From Saxidomus purpurata (lineage: Eukaryota; Mollusca; Bivalvia; Venerida; Veneridae), in the NCBI GenBank assembly GCA_022818135.1, contig JAFMSR010000014.1:36239837-36303836 (forward strand): 64,000 nt of DNA. The letters are read 5' to 3'. Positions 13,000 to 24,960 of this stretch are shown one piece after another. Numbering within the stretch: the stretch's first letter is position 1; every line of letters starts with the position of its first letter. Under the pieces are notes generated by a model. That model did not search any database. It was not told the origin of the DNA and was given only the letters and a program-made list of their open reading frames with translations. The position numbers and the translations under genes were made by a program.

Positions 13000-13150
13000 T
13001 AGAATCAATTCACAAAGAGCTGTTGCGGGTTCGAGCCCCACTGGGATCACGACCGTACCTTCTCATATGACACCAGTACTGGTTTTTCCAGGAAGCGAAC
13101 TCGAGAGAAACTCGATAAACTACAAGCTTTCTTCACAATCGAGCTAAAAT
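13000..13150 (+). mobile_element. tRNA-derived SINE copy
   Basis: GGTTCGAGCCC at 13028-13038 is an RNA polymerase III B box. It is followed by CACTGGGATCACGACCGTA, then CCAGTACTGGTTTTTCCAGG (about 13072-13091) and an AT-rich tail. The first part recurs at 28700 and the last part at 57457, which supports a repeat family. The A-box end is degraded. Boundaries are approximate. Confidence 0.65.
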
Positions 13151-15868
13151 GAATTAGTATAAACTAAAGAGCTGAAATAAGATGACATTTTAAGTGCGGC
13201 TTGCAAGAAAAAGTAGTCAAGGGTTGTGGTAACTGACTCAAATGTCATTATCGTCAACCACAGCGTTGGTCTTTACATTACTTGATTAATATACCATGGC
13301 ATATAAAAATTACGCATGTGGTACAAACCAACAAATCAACACATACAATGAAACAGTCAAAATTTTATTATAATCAAAATATCAGCAGATACAAATAGGT
13401 GCAAAGCCATCCAAGTGATACATAAGACAATGAAATTTTAATATCAAGATGCCCGCTACACCGCCAACACAGTTATCTTTGTGCCGGAAAGTTCAATCTA
13501 AAACTTTACGTTACTATGTACACATTTATCGATTCAAGACAGTTGCCGCCCAAAAATCTTATACATATTATAGTATTATTTTTATGTTATTCTCGTTCTA
13601 AGACAGTTTTATTTCACTAAACGTTAAGAGAAATACAGAGATTGTCTCTGCATTTAGGATGTTATTTCCTTAAAATAGCTTGGACTAATACATAGACAGA
13701 ACACGGTTTGTAACTAAAAAAAGAAATTAATAGTTGCCGAATAAAATTAATCAGAATTTGATTGGAAATTTTATCAAGTTTCTGCGGTGAAATACCAGAC
13801 CAAATTTCAAGATTTATAACTTATTTTAACTGAAACAGTGCTGTCCGTGTGTGGCATAATCTGTCCTCCGGGCCATCTCTTCTCAAATTTTTCTTCAACA
13901 CGAATCAAGTACTCTATAAATTCTCGTGCAAACAACATGCATTTGTATTTTGATTTCAAGATTTCTTTGATGTCTCAGTAATTGACCACACTTGACCCCA
14001 CAAACGCGTTTGATTTGTTCTTACTATACAAGCCCTGTGTATACACTGTAAGCGATAGTGCTACCCATTAGCTCGTATTAATTGAAGATTTGGCTTTCGA
14101 TTATAGAAACAGTCTTGCTTAAAGTTTAGTTCCCGGTCCCGCATATTTCTATTGGTCCTTTCACAAGATATTAAATATAATTAATTAGCCCCTTAAGCAT
14201 ATTTCCTTAACAAGAAATGCACACAGATTTTACAAAATACAAATATATTATTCACACAGCTCAAAAGAGTATGCTTACTTAGTCCTTATTTGGTCAATAG
14301 TTAGTGAGAAATTGATTTAACGACACCGAAACGCGAAAATAGCAGTCCACAGCTATATAAAAATTCCGAAATGGAAATCGTTACTGTTTTTAAAGTGGAT
14401 GTTGTGTTGTGCTGGTTAGAGAAGTCCTACCCCAAACACCGTCATTTGTGGGCTCGAACACGCCTTTATGGTGTTATGACAACACGCCCGCGAAAAAAAT
14501 ACTAGTCCTGTATTTCTTTGACTCCGGAGCTAAAATTACTTTTTATGAAGTAAATGTTGACATTCGTCATTATAAAATAACGTTTTATTGGGGAAGAAGA
14601 TAAAGCAACAAGCAAATGAACTAAGTACTGAAAGTATTTGAATGCCATTGTTGAAAGAAACATTTCGCTTAAATGAATCTGTGACCACAGTATTGTCACC
14701 GTGATAATCTTTTTGCAACCGTCACTATATGGCTAGATTTTCTCACATTCAGTTTTGACTGCCTGCTGACCACAACGACCACTTATTCCGGTCATCTTGG
14801 GCTAATTACTACAGTAACAAACTACTGAGTAGTTTACAAACAATCAGGATGACACTTAATGGCCCCTTAATGATCGCCCAGCCCAGTTGGGGCCCCTGCA
14901 AACCCTCTAATGGTGACCCTGTATGCAATACGTTACGGGTACCTGTCATCCTTATTTATCCGCGACGTTTTGAAGTTTCACAAGGAATTGTTGAGCCCGA
15001 AGGATTATGGCCTTTTAAAGACGAGGTACGACGGGGCGTAATCTGCAATTAACAACAAAATTGAATATAAAGTTGTTAAAGAGAACATCAATATTACAGC
15101 CATAACATCTCTAATGAAAGGTTTAACACAAAATATTTGACCATTGGTCATTACATTAAAGTTGACCAGTGTTTGGGTCAAACCATAGATCACACTAATT
15201 CCTTCAAAGTGGACACGACAGGGAAAAGTGGACGGGTCGTGAAAACGCGGGTTGTGTTGTCGTTTAAACAGCTAATGAATGGCCGGACTGAAGAAGTAGC
15301 AAGTGATCTTAAGTAGGGGTTATTTACAGAGTGACCAGTGGCCATTTTCGCCGATGACCACATAGTATTGAATGCTATAAATTAACATCATGCCTCATAA
15401 AAATGACACTGTGATTATTAGAGATGGCTAAATTATGACTTTTGTGAAATTCAGCGTGAGAAAGAAAATGTGAAAGTTTCGCTAAATGTGTCATTTGACA
15501 AGACTGGTGAATAATATACATGTAAATGTAACAGAATGCCCAAGATAAGAAATCACTTTGATTTTTTTTCAATAATAATTATTAATTTAGAATGGAGAGA
15601 ATATCTTTTAAAAGTATATTAATCATGATATTTACTCAGCCTTTTGTATCTCGTAAATCATGTAAAATAAATGAAATGCATTCTGACACAAAAGTTGAAA
15701 TCAGTTTGAAAATTATCGAAACAGGATATTTTTTCTCTGATTTTAAGACTACAATAGGTGACATTTCTTCCCGGTAAAAATGCATAATGCATATCCAATA
15801 ACGTTTCAAGTATGTTTTATTTTGTATATTTATGTCCATGTGTAGAACTACGCCACCCTCTTTAAGAA

Positions 15869-15938
15869 TTTATTATTATTATTATTATTATAATTATATT
15901 TGTTGTTGTTGTTGTTGTTGTTATTGTTGTTGTTGTTA
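15869..15938. repeat. (TTA)n followed by (TTG)n microsatellite
   Basis: Seven or so TTA units, a short AT spacer, then about a dozen TTG units with one TTA interruption. Simple sequence only. Confidence 0.9.
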
Positions 15939-16499
15939 TAAATGCAAAGAAAATTGAAATCAAATCACAATTTATTAATAAAATATACCAGAAAAATGAA
16001 GCATTTTATTTCAATTTTTGGTCCAGTACGCGAGGCGCTATTTTTACAAAGAACAATTTGACAGCGATCATGATTCTGGCGTTTATGGACACGTTAAATA
16101 CTTACAAATGAAGAATTAAAGTAACGATTTTAACAGCCATATCACGAAAGCTGTCCATATATAACTGGTAATTAGTTATTTGGATGTTTAACTTCAGCGA
16201 AGATAGACAAGTATATGTATCAGGCTTCAGTAACGCATTAATCAAAGGTCAATTAAAAACACATTAAAACATTCTATAGTGTGAACCTTGGTGTTCTTAG
16301 AGTGATTTGATAATATATGCTATCACTCACAGTGGAAATAGGATCTGGCAGAGCTGAAACATGAATCATTGGTTAGGTTTGAATGAAATATGGAAAGCGC
16401 TACTGTCTCTCTTTACGACTAACACTTCTGTTTTGCAGCTTTGACACCTCTAAAAGATATGTAAAGAAAATAACAAATACAGCCACGTTATTCAGTTGT

Positions 16500-16519
16500 A
16501 TAATATAATAATAATAATA

Positions 16520-16560
<41 letters not shown>

Positions 16561-16700
16561 TCTTTATTTCATGAAGGTTACATATCAGACATACAAAGAT
16601 TTACATGTGAATCAAAATACATCTTATTTTTCATAAGGCCTTCAACAATGTAAAAGAAGAACTAAAATGCATCAACAATAACATACCGTTGATAAGAGAA
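16500..16700 (-). mobile_element. Probable 3' tail of a non-LTR retroelement
   Basis: On the minus strand, unique sequence runs into CATGAAATAAAGATTTTATT followed by about 18 TTA units. That order, an AATAAA-like signal just before a short-unit simple repeat, is typical of truncated LINE or SINE 3' ends that terminate in a microsatellite. No reverse-transcriptase coding is visible, so only the tail would be present. An ordinary microsatellite with a chance AATAAA is the alternative. Confidence 0.4.
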
Positions 16701-16813
16701 ATATGAAACAAAGTATGATTTACTAGTTATACATTTTTACAATTTATCAATCATATTTTTCAAAAGTCTGTTTTTTAGCAAAAAATCTACTTGACTTACA
16801 TAGCTCAATATAT

Positions 16814-17276
16814 ATAGCTTTAAGTCAAAAACTTTAAAAAACATATTTGCTGTAGACTTAGAAGTTCGATTATTTATATAGATCTACATGTACAATATTA
16901 TGTTATAACTTATTAGTATATTGAAGTAACTGACGTATGTTGATGACGTCATTTCTTTAGAAATTGACGCTTGCGCAGCAGACGTCTATAGCATTGACAC
17001 AATTTCAAGTGCTGATTACTCACACTAATACACGTCTTATTGACAACTTCAAATTAATAAATTGAAGGAAATTGAATAACTGAGCGAGAAACTGACTATT
17101 TGTTGAAAGCAAAAGGTATTTTTGTTGCGATTGTCTTCTATATATTCGCAAACAAATCCATTTGTCTGATAGTGTATGACAGACATTTTAATGCTCGTCC
17201 AGATTGTTTCCATGAGATATAAATTGAAAACAATTGTTTTAGCTTTAAGTCAAAAACTTTGAAAAATATATTTGGC
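16814..17276. repeat. Two direct copies of a ~40-bp segment 425 bp apart
   Basis: TAGCTTTAAGTCAAAAACTT with a shared A-rich and ATATTTG continuation occurs at about 16816-16855 and 17240-17276. The copies differ at a few bases. The sequence between them shows nothing recognisable. It could be a pair of element ends or a small segmental duplication. Confidence 0.5.
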
Positions 17277-19237
17277 AGAAAAATAAATAGTAAGAAAACC
17301 ACAGAAATGTTTACAATGTTAGGGCGTTAGTATGAAGAAAACACGGACCACTGTACATAATATTATCATGAATGAATGGCATGTCATCTAGGTTTCGTTC
17401 ACACGGCCATCAAAACATGAAGCCATATGAAGATTGAGATGACTATTTCGTGTTCTGCCAAGGTAATCTCCTGTCTAAATCTCAACTCGAGCTAAAGGCC
17501 GCGTAAAATTAGCAGTAATTATAACAAAAGCTGGGTATATGAAGAAACGAGATCTGCGATAAGACTGAATGGGTCATAGAATTCAATTTCCACATTACTT
17601 AATTGTTTTGTCGGCAAGACCACCTTGATTAAGATATTGAGGACATGAAAGGGGGAGGTGTGGGGTACGTCATACCAGTAAGATCGGATGGTGAATAATT
17701 TCGGATATAAGACGTATAACGTCAAAAATCTATTACTAATTTATAAACACGTAATGGGTCAGATGCCGTGTGTGCAAAGAGTAAATGAGTTAAGTGTAGG
17801 CAAAATAGTTTATTCAAGGCATTATCCATGCATTTGTTTTACCATTATGATATTTCTATTTAAATTGTGACGAACAAATGCTGAACAAACGTTATATTGA
17901 TCAAAGTTCCGAGAGAAAAAACTTTTCTGTTTTACAACTTATATATTTGTCTTAAACCTTTGTAAAGCAACCGACACAGCCTCATGTCATAGGTATAGTA
18001 CACATATGTGATATTTCACTGTCATTTGTGTAACCGCATCCGGGCCTCACTTATTTCAATTCATTCCTCCATTTTTGGGATTCATTTTCTGACTCCTAAT
18101 TTTGAATAGATTGATCAGTATCAACTCACTAATTACCGGTTTCATTTTAACTCTCTAACGCATATTGGCCTTAATTGAATGTTAATTATCCATAACATAT
18201 ATACATTTCGCAACTATCGGGTTCAAACATCAATATTTCAATCGTTACGGACAATCGGTCTGTAGTTTTTGTAACCTGATCTAGATATGGCTTTAAAAAC
18301 GGTAGAAATCGGCCTTTCAGCGTATGATATCAGCATTGTCTTTTAATGGGTATGCTAATTGAAAAACAAAAATGGAAGTGGTAATTTAGGTCGTAAAAGG
18401 TTTCTGTTGCACTGTTGAGTTATTTTTCTGTAGGTATTTGGTGAAAAGTAAAATTTCCATTTTGAAAATCTGCTCTTGCATGTCAGGGACAGGTTTTTAT
18501 TGAACATGAACATAGTAAAGTAATGAACCACACTCCATATCACTTTAACAAACGAAAGAGAAAAAAAGACAACACAGAGGCACTGTCAGTTATTACTGAA
18601 TCAAATAGATCAGAAATGTTCGCAAAGAGTCTTTGGTAAAACCAGAAAAGGACAGAAAGGATTTGTTAACTGTAGGACTCAATCCTTGCAATTTCTTTTA
18701 GTCCCACTTGTAAATATACAACATAATAACAACACAATCAATCATGTAATCACAGCTTCACGTCTGTGAACTATTCTATACAAAGTTTTAAAATTCACAT
18801 TTAAGGTTCAGGTTTAAAAAATAATCCAACTGTCTTTGATGCCATAAGCACCGTGTATTCATATTTGAATGCCAATAGAACAATCACCGTTGCAATCGCA
18901 AAGGGCGCCTCTGTATTAACGTTCAATAGCATCAATAAGAAGGCAAAAGTTCGTTGTATACTTTGGAAAAACAACAACAATTGTTTAATGAAAACCGATT
19001 TAAAACAGGAGGGTTTTCAATGCTAGAGTTTTTCTTATACTCTTTTCCGTCATTACAGAGGTGTTGATATTGAAAAAAAAAATGGAATTCACCTTCATTT
19101 TAGGTTTTAGTACATAATTTACTTACTCATATATCTCATATCACTCGGATTACCTCTTCTGGAAAGTATTTTCTTTGCACATTTGCTCATTTTCATCATT
19201 AATGTTTTTATATAAAACTGTCTTTTTATATTTGTAG

Positions 19238-19410
19238 GTCATCCTGAATCAGGTCTTTTCTTCCATCCATACAGGAAACCTAAGCGAATACGGACAGCTT
19301 TCTCACCATCTCAACTTTTAAAGCTCGAACACGCGTTCGAGAAGAACCATTACGTTGTTGGCCAAGAGAGGAAGGAATTGGCATCTAAACTCAATCTTAC
19401 CGAAACACAG
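19238..19410 (+). CDS. emx: EMX homeobox protein, exon 2 (homeodomain helices 1-2)
   Basis: Encodes residues 175-232: a short FFHPYR lead-in, then homeodomain positions 1-44 starting [20 protein letters not shown]. This segment is the EMX signature: [11 protein letters not shown], the NHYVVG turn before helix 2, and LTETQ at the exon end. Key positions are present: R5, F8, L16 and F20. The acceptor is TTTTTATATTTGTAG and the donor CAG|GTAAAC. The intron after Gln44 sits at the 44/45 site shared by many EMX and related homeobox genes. The exon is 58 codons counting the shared Gly and is too short to stand out as an open frame alone. Confidence 0.95.
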
Positions 19411-19839
19411 GTAAACATCTCCTTCTAGATTCAGTTTACATTATATAGTGCTTCCCTGTTTTTGGCAGACTGTTTATGTACTAGGCAAAATAGAAAAAAA
19501 ACGAATGACGGCTTTCAACAGTTATAATTTCTTAAAGATTATTGATTTTTTTATACTTTATATACGTGTTGCTGAAAACAAGGTGACTGCTTTTATCTAG
19601 ATAGTAACTTATTAATGTTAAATATACAGCTTTGAAATTTTGATTATGTGGCTTGGAGAAAAAACGTGTCCTTACAGCTCATTTCTAGATAATTCATATT
19701 TTGTATTGTCACAAATAGACTCCCTGGTTTTAAGCAAATTAAGGAGACTTTTTACATTAAAGATGCGCATACACAAAATAATCTCTAAAAGTTACAATGA
19801 TGCTATTGAACATGGAAATGGAAATCATATGAAGTGTTG

Positions 19840-20488
19840 ACACAACCCTGTCAGAATCATTTTACTGCCATGACAACAACACAACCATGCGAAAATTATT
19901 TGATTGCCATTGCAGCAACACAACCCTGTTAGAATTATTTGACTGCCATGGCAACAACACAACCATGCCGAAATTATTTGATTACCACTACAGCAACATA
20001 ACCCTCTTAAAATTATTTTACTGCCATGGCAACAACACAACCATGTATGAATTATTTGAATGCCGTGGTATCAACACAACATTGTCATAACTATTCTACT
20101 GCCAGTGCAACAACACGAACCTGTTATAATTACTTCTACGGTGCTTTCACTGCCATTGCAGAAACACAACCCCTGTCAGAATTATTTCACTGCCATGGCA
20201 GCAACACAACATTGTCAGAACTATTTTACTGCCATGTCAACAATACAACCCTGTTCAAATTATTTACTGCCATGGCAACAACACATCCTTGCCAGAATTT
20301 TTATGTTGTTGCCATGACAAAACACAACTCCAGCAAAATTTTGAGGCTGACATGGCAACAAAACATCCCTTCCATAATTAGTTTACTGCCATGGCAAAAG
20401 CACAGTCCGACATAATTATTTGACTGCCATGGCAGCAACACACCACTGCAAGAATTATTGGACTGCCTTGGACACAACCACAACCTCA
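19840..20488. repeat. 39-bp minisatellite, about 16 copies, with 78-bp higher-order period
   Basis: The unit is approximately ACTGCCATGGCAACAACACA followed by ACCMTGTNAGAATTATTTG. Early copies alternate two types, ending ACCATG and ACCCTG/ACCCTC, giving a 78-bp dimer. Later copies lose the alternation and show 1-12 bp indels. TGCCATGGCA within the unit is a perfect palindrome. As 39 is a multiple of three, open frames persist on both strands with 13-residue repeats (for example CCCHGSKIILTGL on the minus strand). These are not considered genes. Confidence 0.92.
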
Positions 20489-20887
20489 TTATTATGACTT
20501 TTCGTAATGATAATTGAATTTTTAAAATATATCTATCTGTATCTTAATAAATACTGAAATGAATATAATTTAATAAAATAACATGATTCCTTCCAGGTTT
20601 TCCTTAATTATACGGAAAATTAAAAAAAATATTTATATAAAAATGTAAAAATAATATTTTGATTTAAGAGAACGTTTTTTTAAAATAAACATATGGTTAT
20701 TATTAAATTCTTTACGTAATCGAGCATGTACAAAAAAGAATCATCAATATGACCGATGCCCCCCAAAAAGGACCCACACAGAAGCAAAATTTGAATTGAA
20801 ATTATTAAGAACTAAAATGAAATCATTATTATAGCAGACAAAAAGTAAAATTGTTCAGTCAACAATAAGACGTTTAATAAATGCCTG

Positions 20888-20952
20888 CATTAATTATCTG
20901 CTTTAATTGTGATAATTGAGTATTTTTGATAATTACCGCAATTAAGGAATTG
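20888..20952. promoter_or_regulatory. Candidate enhancer patch with clustered homeodomain cores
   Basis: Within 65 bp there are several homeodomain-type cores: TTAATTA, TTTAATTG, ATAATTG, ATAATTAC, CAATTAAG and GAATTGA. Such density in an intron of a homeobox gene could mark auto- or cross-regulation, but AT-rich DNA yields these by chance quite often. Confidence 0.2.
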
Positions 20953-23900
20953 ATGGTTAAGGGAACGTATAAATACGCTGAACTTTGGCCAGAAATCTAA
21001 AATATGCTTTATCATACTGTATTGAAATGACAGCTTGACGAAATTTCAGTTTCTTTGGAAAAATAGTTCCCGCGTGTAATGAATAAAGACATACTATTCT
21101 AACGAAAAGCCTCCTTTTGAATATTGACAAGATTACCGAAATTGATTAATTTCTGGTATAATACAGATTAGCTATTAAAACCTGCCATTTATGCAATTAA
21201 TTCCATGGTTTCTGTAAATGTTCATCTCATGCCACGAAAAAAAAGCCCTAACTGTAATTTACAATTATGTGTTGATGATAATAGGGTTTAATCAATTTAT
21301 ATTGGCTCACATTTCTATAGGGCCTTTAGACAACGGCGCGATGGAATCACCAACATTATACCACATTAGTAAACACCGTTCAAAATTATCACGGAATCAC
21401 CGGCTGTCAAAATGGATGCCACATAATGCGTTTTAAATCTGAAAGCCGTGTTATTTTCCCATGTAAACAATTAGCAAGAATAGGGAGGATACTTAATCCC
21501 AGACTTCGATTGGAATTATGGGTAAAAATCCTTCCAATTTCCTGTCATTAACGGGCATTATTCAGGTCTCGATTTTCACGGAGACGGTGCAGAGTTTGCG
21601 CAACATGTCCTCACATAGTAATAAGACACAAAACTCGCTTTACGGGGTAATGAAAATTTCATTCTTGCCAATGGGAGGGAAATTGAATTGGTTACCACTT
21701 ATTAGTGTCATTAATTCGAGATTCTTCAATTATCTGAAACATTTCAAGAGAATATTTTCGGAGAAGTTTCGTGTGACGCAAAACATGAGATATACTTTTC
21801 AGTCGCGTTTTCCTGGTCCCCTAGAACGCTTGGTCGTGACAGTAGCTTTACACTAGGAAATGTACAATTCGTGACCTACTGAAAAAATCAAATTATAATG
21901 TTACAAAAAAGAGCTATAATGCCCAGTTATTTTCGTCATAGGCAATTTATAGCAATTGTTCATAAATTTCTAGCTAAAAGATTTTAAATGAGTTTATTAC
22001 ACTTTAAAAGCCATGGAATTCAGAGAAAGTACCTCACTTCCGCCGTGCTCTATACCGTGACACTATGTACCGGGTTATACGCGCCGTCTCTAATGGCCGA
22101 AACATTTTTACTGATTCTATGCTTTAATCAAACTCTTCAATTCAATTAAGAATCAATTATCATCACTTATGGCATCAGTTAACAAAACAATCTAACGTTT
22201 AATTAAACAACAGGACGATCTGTGCAGAAAGACACAGACAGTGAACGAAATTTCAAAGCTATTTGCTGAATACTTTATCTAACAATTACACAATTTAATT
22301 TTTCAATCGATAATAAAGAGATTACAAGCTTTCACATTCATGCAAGCGTATTGTAAAGATACATTAAGGAGATCTTTAAAAACCCAAGGGACTCATTTCC
22401 AGTGGCTCAACTGTAACTGCCTCGCGCATTAATATCTTTACTATATTTCGCGACTTTTAGATGAGAACTAATCCCTTTAATGCCATTCACCACTGGATAA
22501 ATGTTACAGACGGTTGCAAGCCTTTGTCATGCGGAGAAAGCTGTTTCAGTGAACTGTCATGTAACCGCACATATCACTCGCACAAATTGAAATTAATTAA
22601 AACAGAAATGAACGTTAATGAGATACTAATTTAGGCGGTTTATCTCCACTTGTTCTGCTAATTCTTCTTATAAAGCCGGCAAGTTCCAGTGCAGTATGAA
22701 ATGAACTGATGTTTTATTAACCGGATTAAATGTTCGATAGAAAATGTTAACATTGCATAATGCCAATTTAATAGATTCTTTGATCACGGTCTTAGCTCAA
22801 AGTAAATCCAATAAGGCACTCTATGAGAGAGAAAGGGCTTGAGACAGATACGAGCTAGCAGCTTCTTGCATTTCATTTCCGGAAAGGAATATTTTAAACC
22901 TTAATAACGGAGGATTAAGATCACTGACAGTTTTGCATATGATGGTCTGTGACTAAAACTGCTCACTCTAAGGTGAAAACTCAAAGGTGCGTGATAAATT
23001 CTTTAGATAAAATATAGCGAATCAGAAATGGTCGATCAGGACAAAATACAGCATTATTCGAACTAAATACATTTTTTTGGAAAGAAAAAGAAACAAAAAA
23101 ACAACAACAGAAAACAACATAGTTGTTGTGCTAAAGATAACAACCGCCTTGCATTTTCAATCAGTCCAAATAAGCAGACATACTAGAATTGCTTCTGAAA
23201 CACTGAAATACACATGCGAATGGTATGGAGGGATTCAAACAATGCATCTGTTGGCTTTTGTGGACAAAGGCTCAGTTACAATATTAATGTGCGCAGTTTG
23301 TGTGTTCTAAAATTTTGAAATTTATTACCTATGTTAAACTTGAGCCGGGTATTTAGATATCATCTGCAGGTAATTAAGCGGAGATCAACTGTCTACTGTC
23401 AAAGATTATTTCGATATCTCAGCCATGTTTGGAACTTTTTTATTGTGCGGAAGCATATTGCAGAACAAATGATATTCGCCGTTGTAGAGACGCCCGGATT
23501 AAGATCTCGAGGTGACAACTGATAAGGGGTGTTTTGTCCATTTTAGAATCTACCAGGTCATCTCAGGGGTGGCATATTTTTTTGCAAGCTGTATACGCTT
23601 GAAGACAATTAAATTAGGAATTATTTCGCGTATTGTTTTGGATAGTTAGTGTTCTTTCTCTTGGAAGAAGTCACTGTGTTTCGTAAATTTAGTGTGATTA
23701 TGAATACAGACCTTGTTTGAATTTACGTAAAGAAAATTACCAAACCTTGTCCAAATTAGGCTTCCAGGCATACAAGTCAAATAATGCAATCCTTAACGGC
23801 AATGGTCATTGAAATATGAACTACAAGCGCTATTGTTTTAAACAAAGAAATTCAATTTTGAAACACGCGCTAATTGATTTAAATGAGCGTAATTAAATTT

Positions 23901-24439
23901 TAAACTGATAAATCAGTGACACGAACACCAAAATGACAGCTCAGATATCCTTACAACAATATAACAAATTATTCATATAATTACTATTTTGGCAACTTGT
24001 CTCTTTTGTTGATATATCTGTTTTAAGAGCTGCAGTATCTAGACAAGTGCAACAATTTGACTGCCAAAAACCATAAATTTTAAAAACTCCGAGAAAAAAA
24101 TGTATCCTGATATCAATTCAAAAATAGTGTTTTATTACGTTTAATTAAGACTCATATTCAATGTTTATTACTTTTAATGACAATTTTTTAAGGTTCCTTG
24201 TATAACTTATCTGCTGGTTCGAACAATCTCCGTCATGTAGTGCGTCACCTAAATGTTAAATGTGAATTAGTCCCAGAACTGTACTGTCGTGTCTGTTGTC
24301 TCAAATGCTTGGCTATGTCCAAATGGTCCCATAATGATACCGGTAATAGCGTCCGGACTAATTATATGTGTGACCCTCCTCTTCAGTTTCTTCTAGCAAT
24401 GTCCGATCTGGCTGAAGTTTTGTCCTAGGTGTTCTACCT

Positions 24440-24960
24440 GCAAGAATCTTACTTAGCCAATGTTGCAACCATACTGTTATAATGCAACGTTCAAGATGAC
24501 CAACAAAAACGACCATGGTATAATTTGTTGGGGGGTTTGGTTGGGGGGGAAACTATGAATTAATCACGGTTCAAGATGAACTTGGTAATGCGGACTGAAC
24601 GACCATGGTATGTTTGTTTGTGTCACTGAGAACTTCCGGTAATTGCACGAAATTCCAGGATGAAACTGTCCTGCTGGGCAAATGTCTGAACTGACCATGC
24701 ATATTTGTGTTCTGTGTTCGTGCTGACGCCTGTTTCAATCTGAATGTTGTTTTTTTGAACTTCCGGTAATTTCCTTGAATTCTAGATGAAATGTCCTGCT
24801 GGGCAAATTTGGACTGAAGTTTTGTGTTCTGTTTTCCAAACGTTCTGGTAAATACATGTAACTTGGTGGAATTTTGAAAGTATGCCCTGCCTGCCAAATG
24901 TTCTATACTGAATAACTGTGTTCAAAGGATGATGCATGTCCGTTTGCACAATGTTCAGGC
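24440..24960. repeat. Degenerate ~126-bp tandem repeat, about three copies
   Basis: GAACTTCCGGTAAT recurs at 24630 and 24757, and CTGCTGGGCAAAT at 24671 and 24796. A weaker third copy follows with CCTGCCTGCCAAATG near 24884. GACCATGGTAT recurs at about 24511 and 24601. The 108-codon minus-strand frame across it (24571-24897) follows the repeat and shows no domain. A G-rich patch (GGGGGGTTTGGTTGGGGGGG) lies near 24530. Confidence 0.7.

Larger units (their letters stand above)
9480..19237 (+). other. emx intron 1 (9.8 kb)
   Basis: Donor GTGAGT at 9480 and acceptor TTTGTAG ending at 19237. It holds a (GAT/AAT)n microsatellite (10366-10478), a pentamer array (11975-12181), an inverted repeat and SINE (12917-13150), (TTA)n/(TTG)n (15869-15938), a probable LINE tail (16500-16700) and a duplicated 40-bp segment (16814 and 17239). 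The rest, notably 9541-10360, 13160-15860 and 17280-19200, shows no gene. Several TTAATT-rich patches could be enhancers, but this is only a guess. Confidence 0.85.

Noticed and set aside
19825..20489. Open frames on both strands with 13-residue repeats (CCCHGS, TTQPC types)
   Set aside because: The 39-bp minisatellite keeps frames open on both strands, and its indels break the frames without any sign of constraint.
24198..24428. 76-codon frame with several Cys residues, resembling a small secreted peptide
   Set aside because: No signal peptide and no homologue recognised; it sits within the emx intron next to a decayed tandem repeat.
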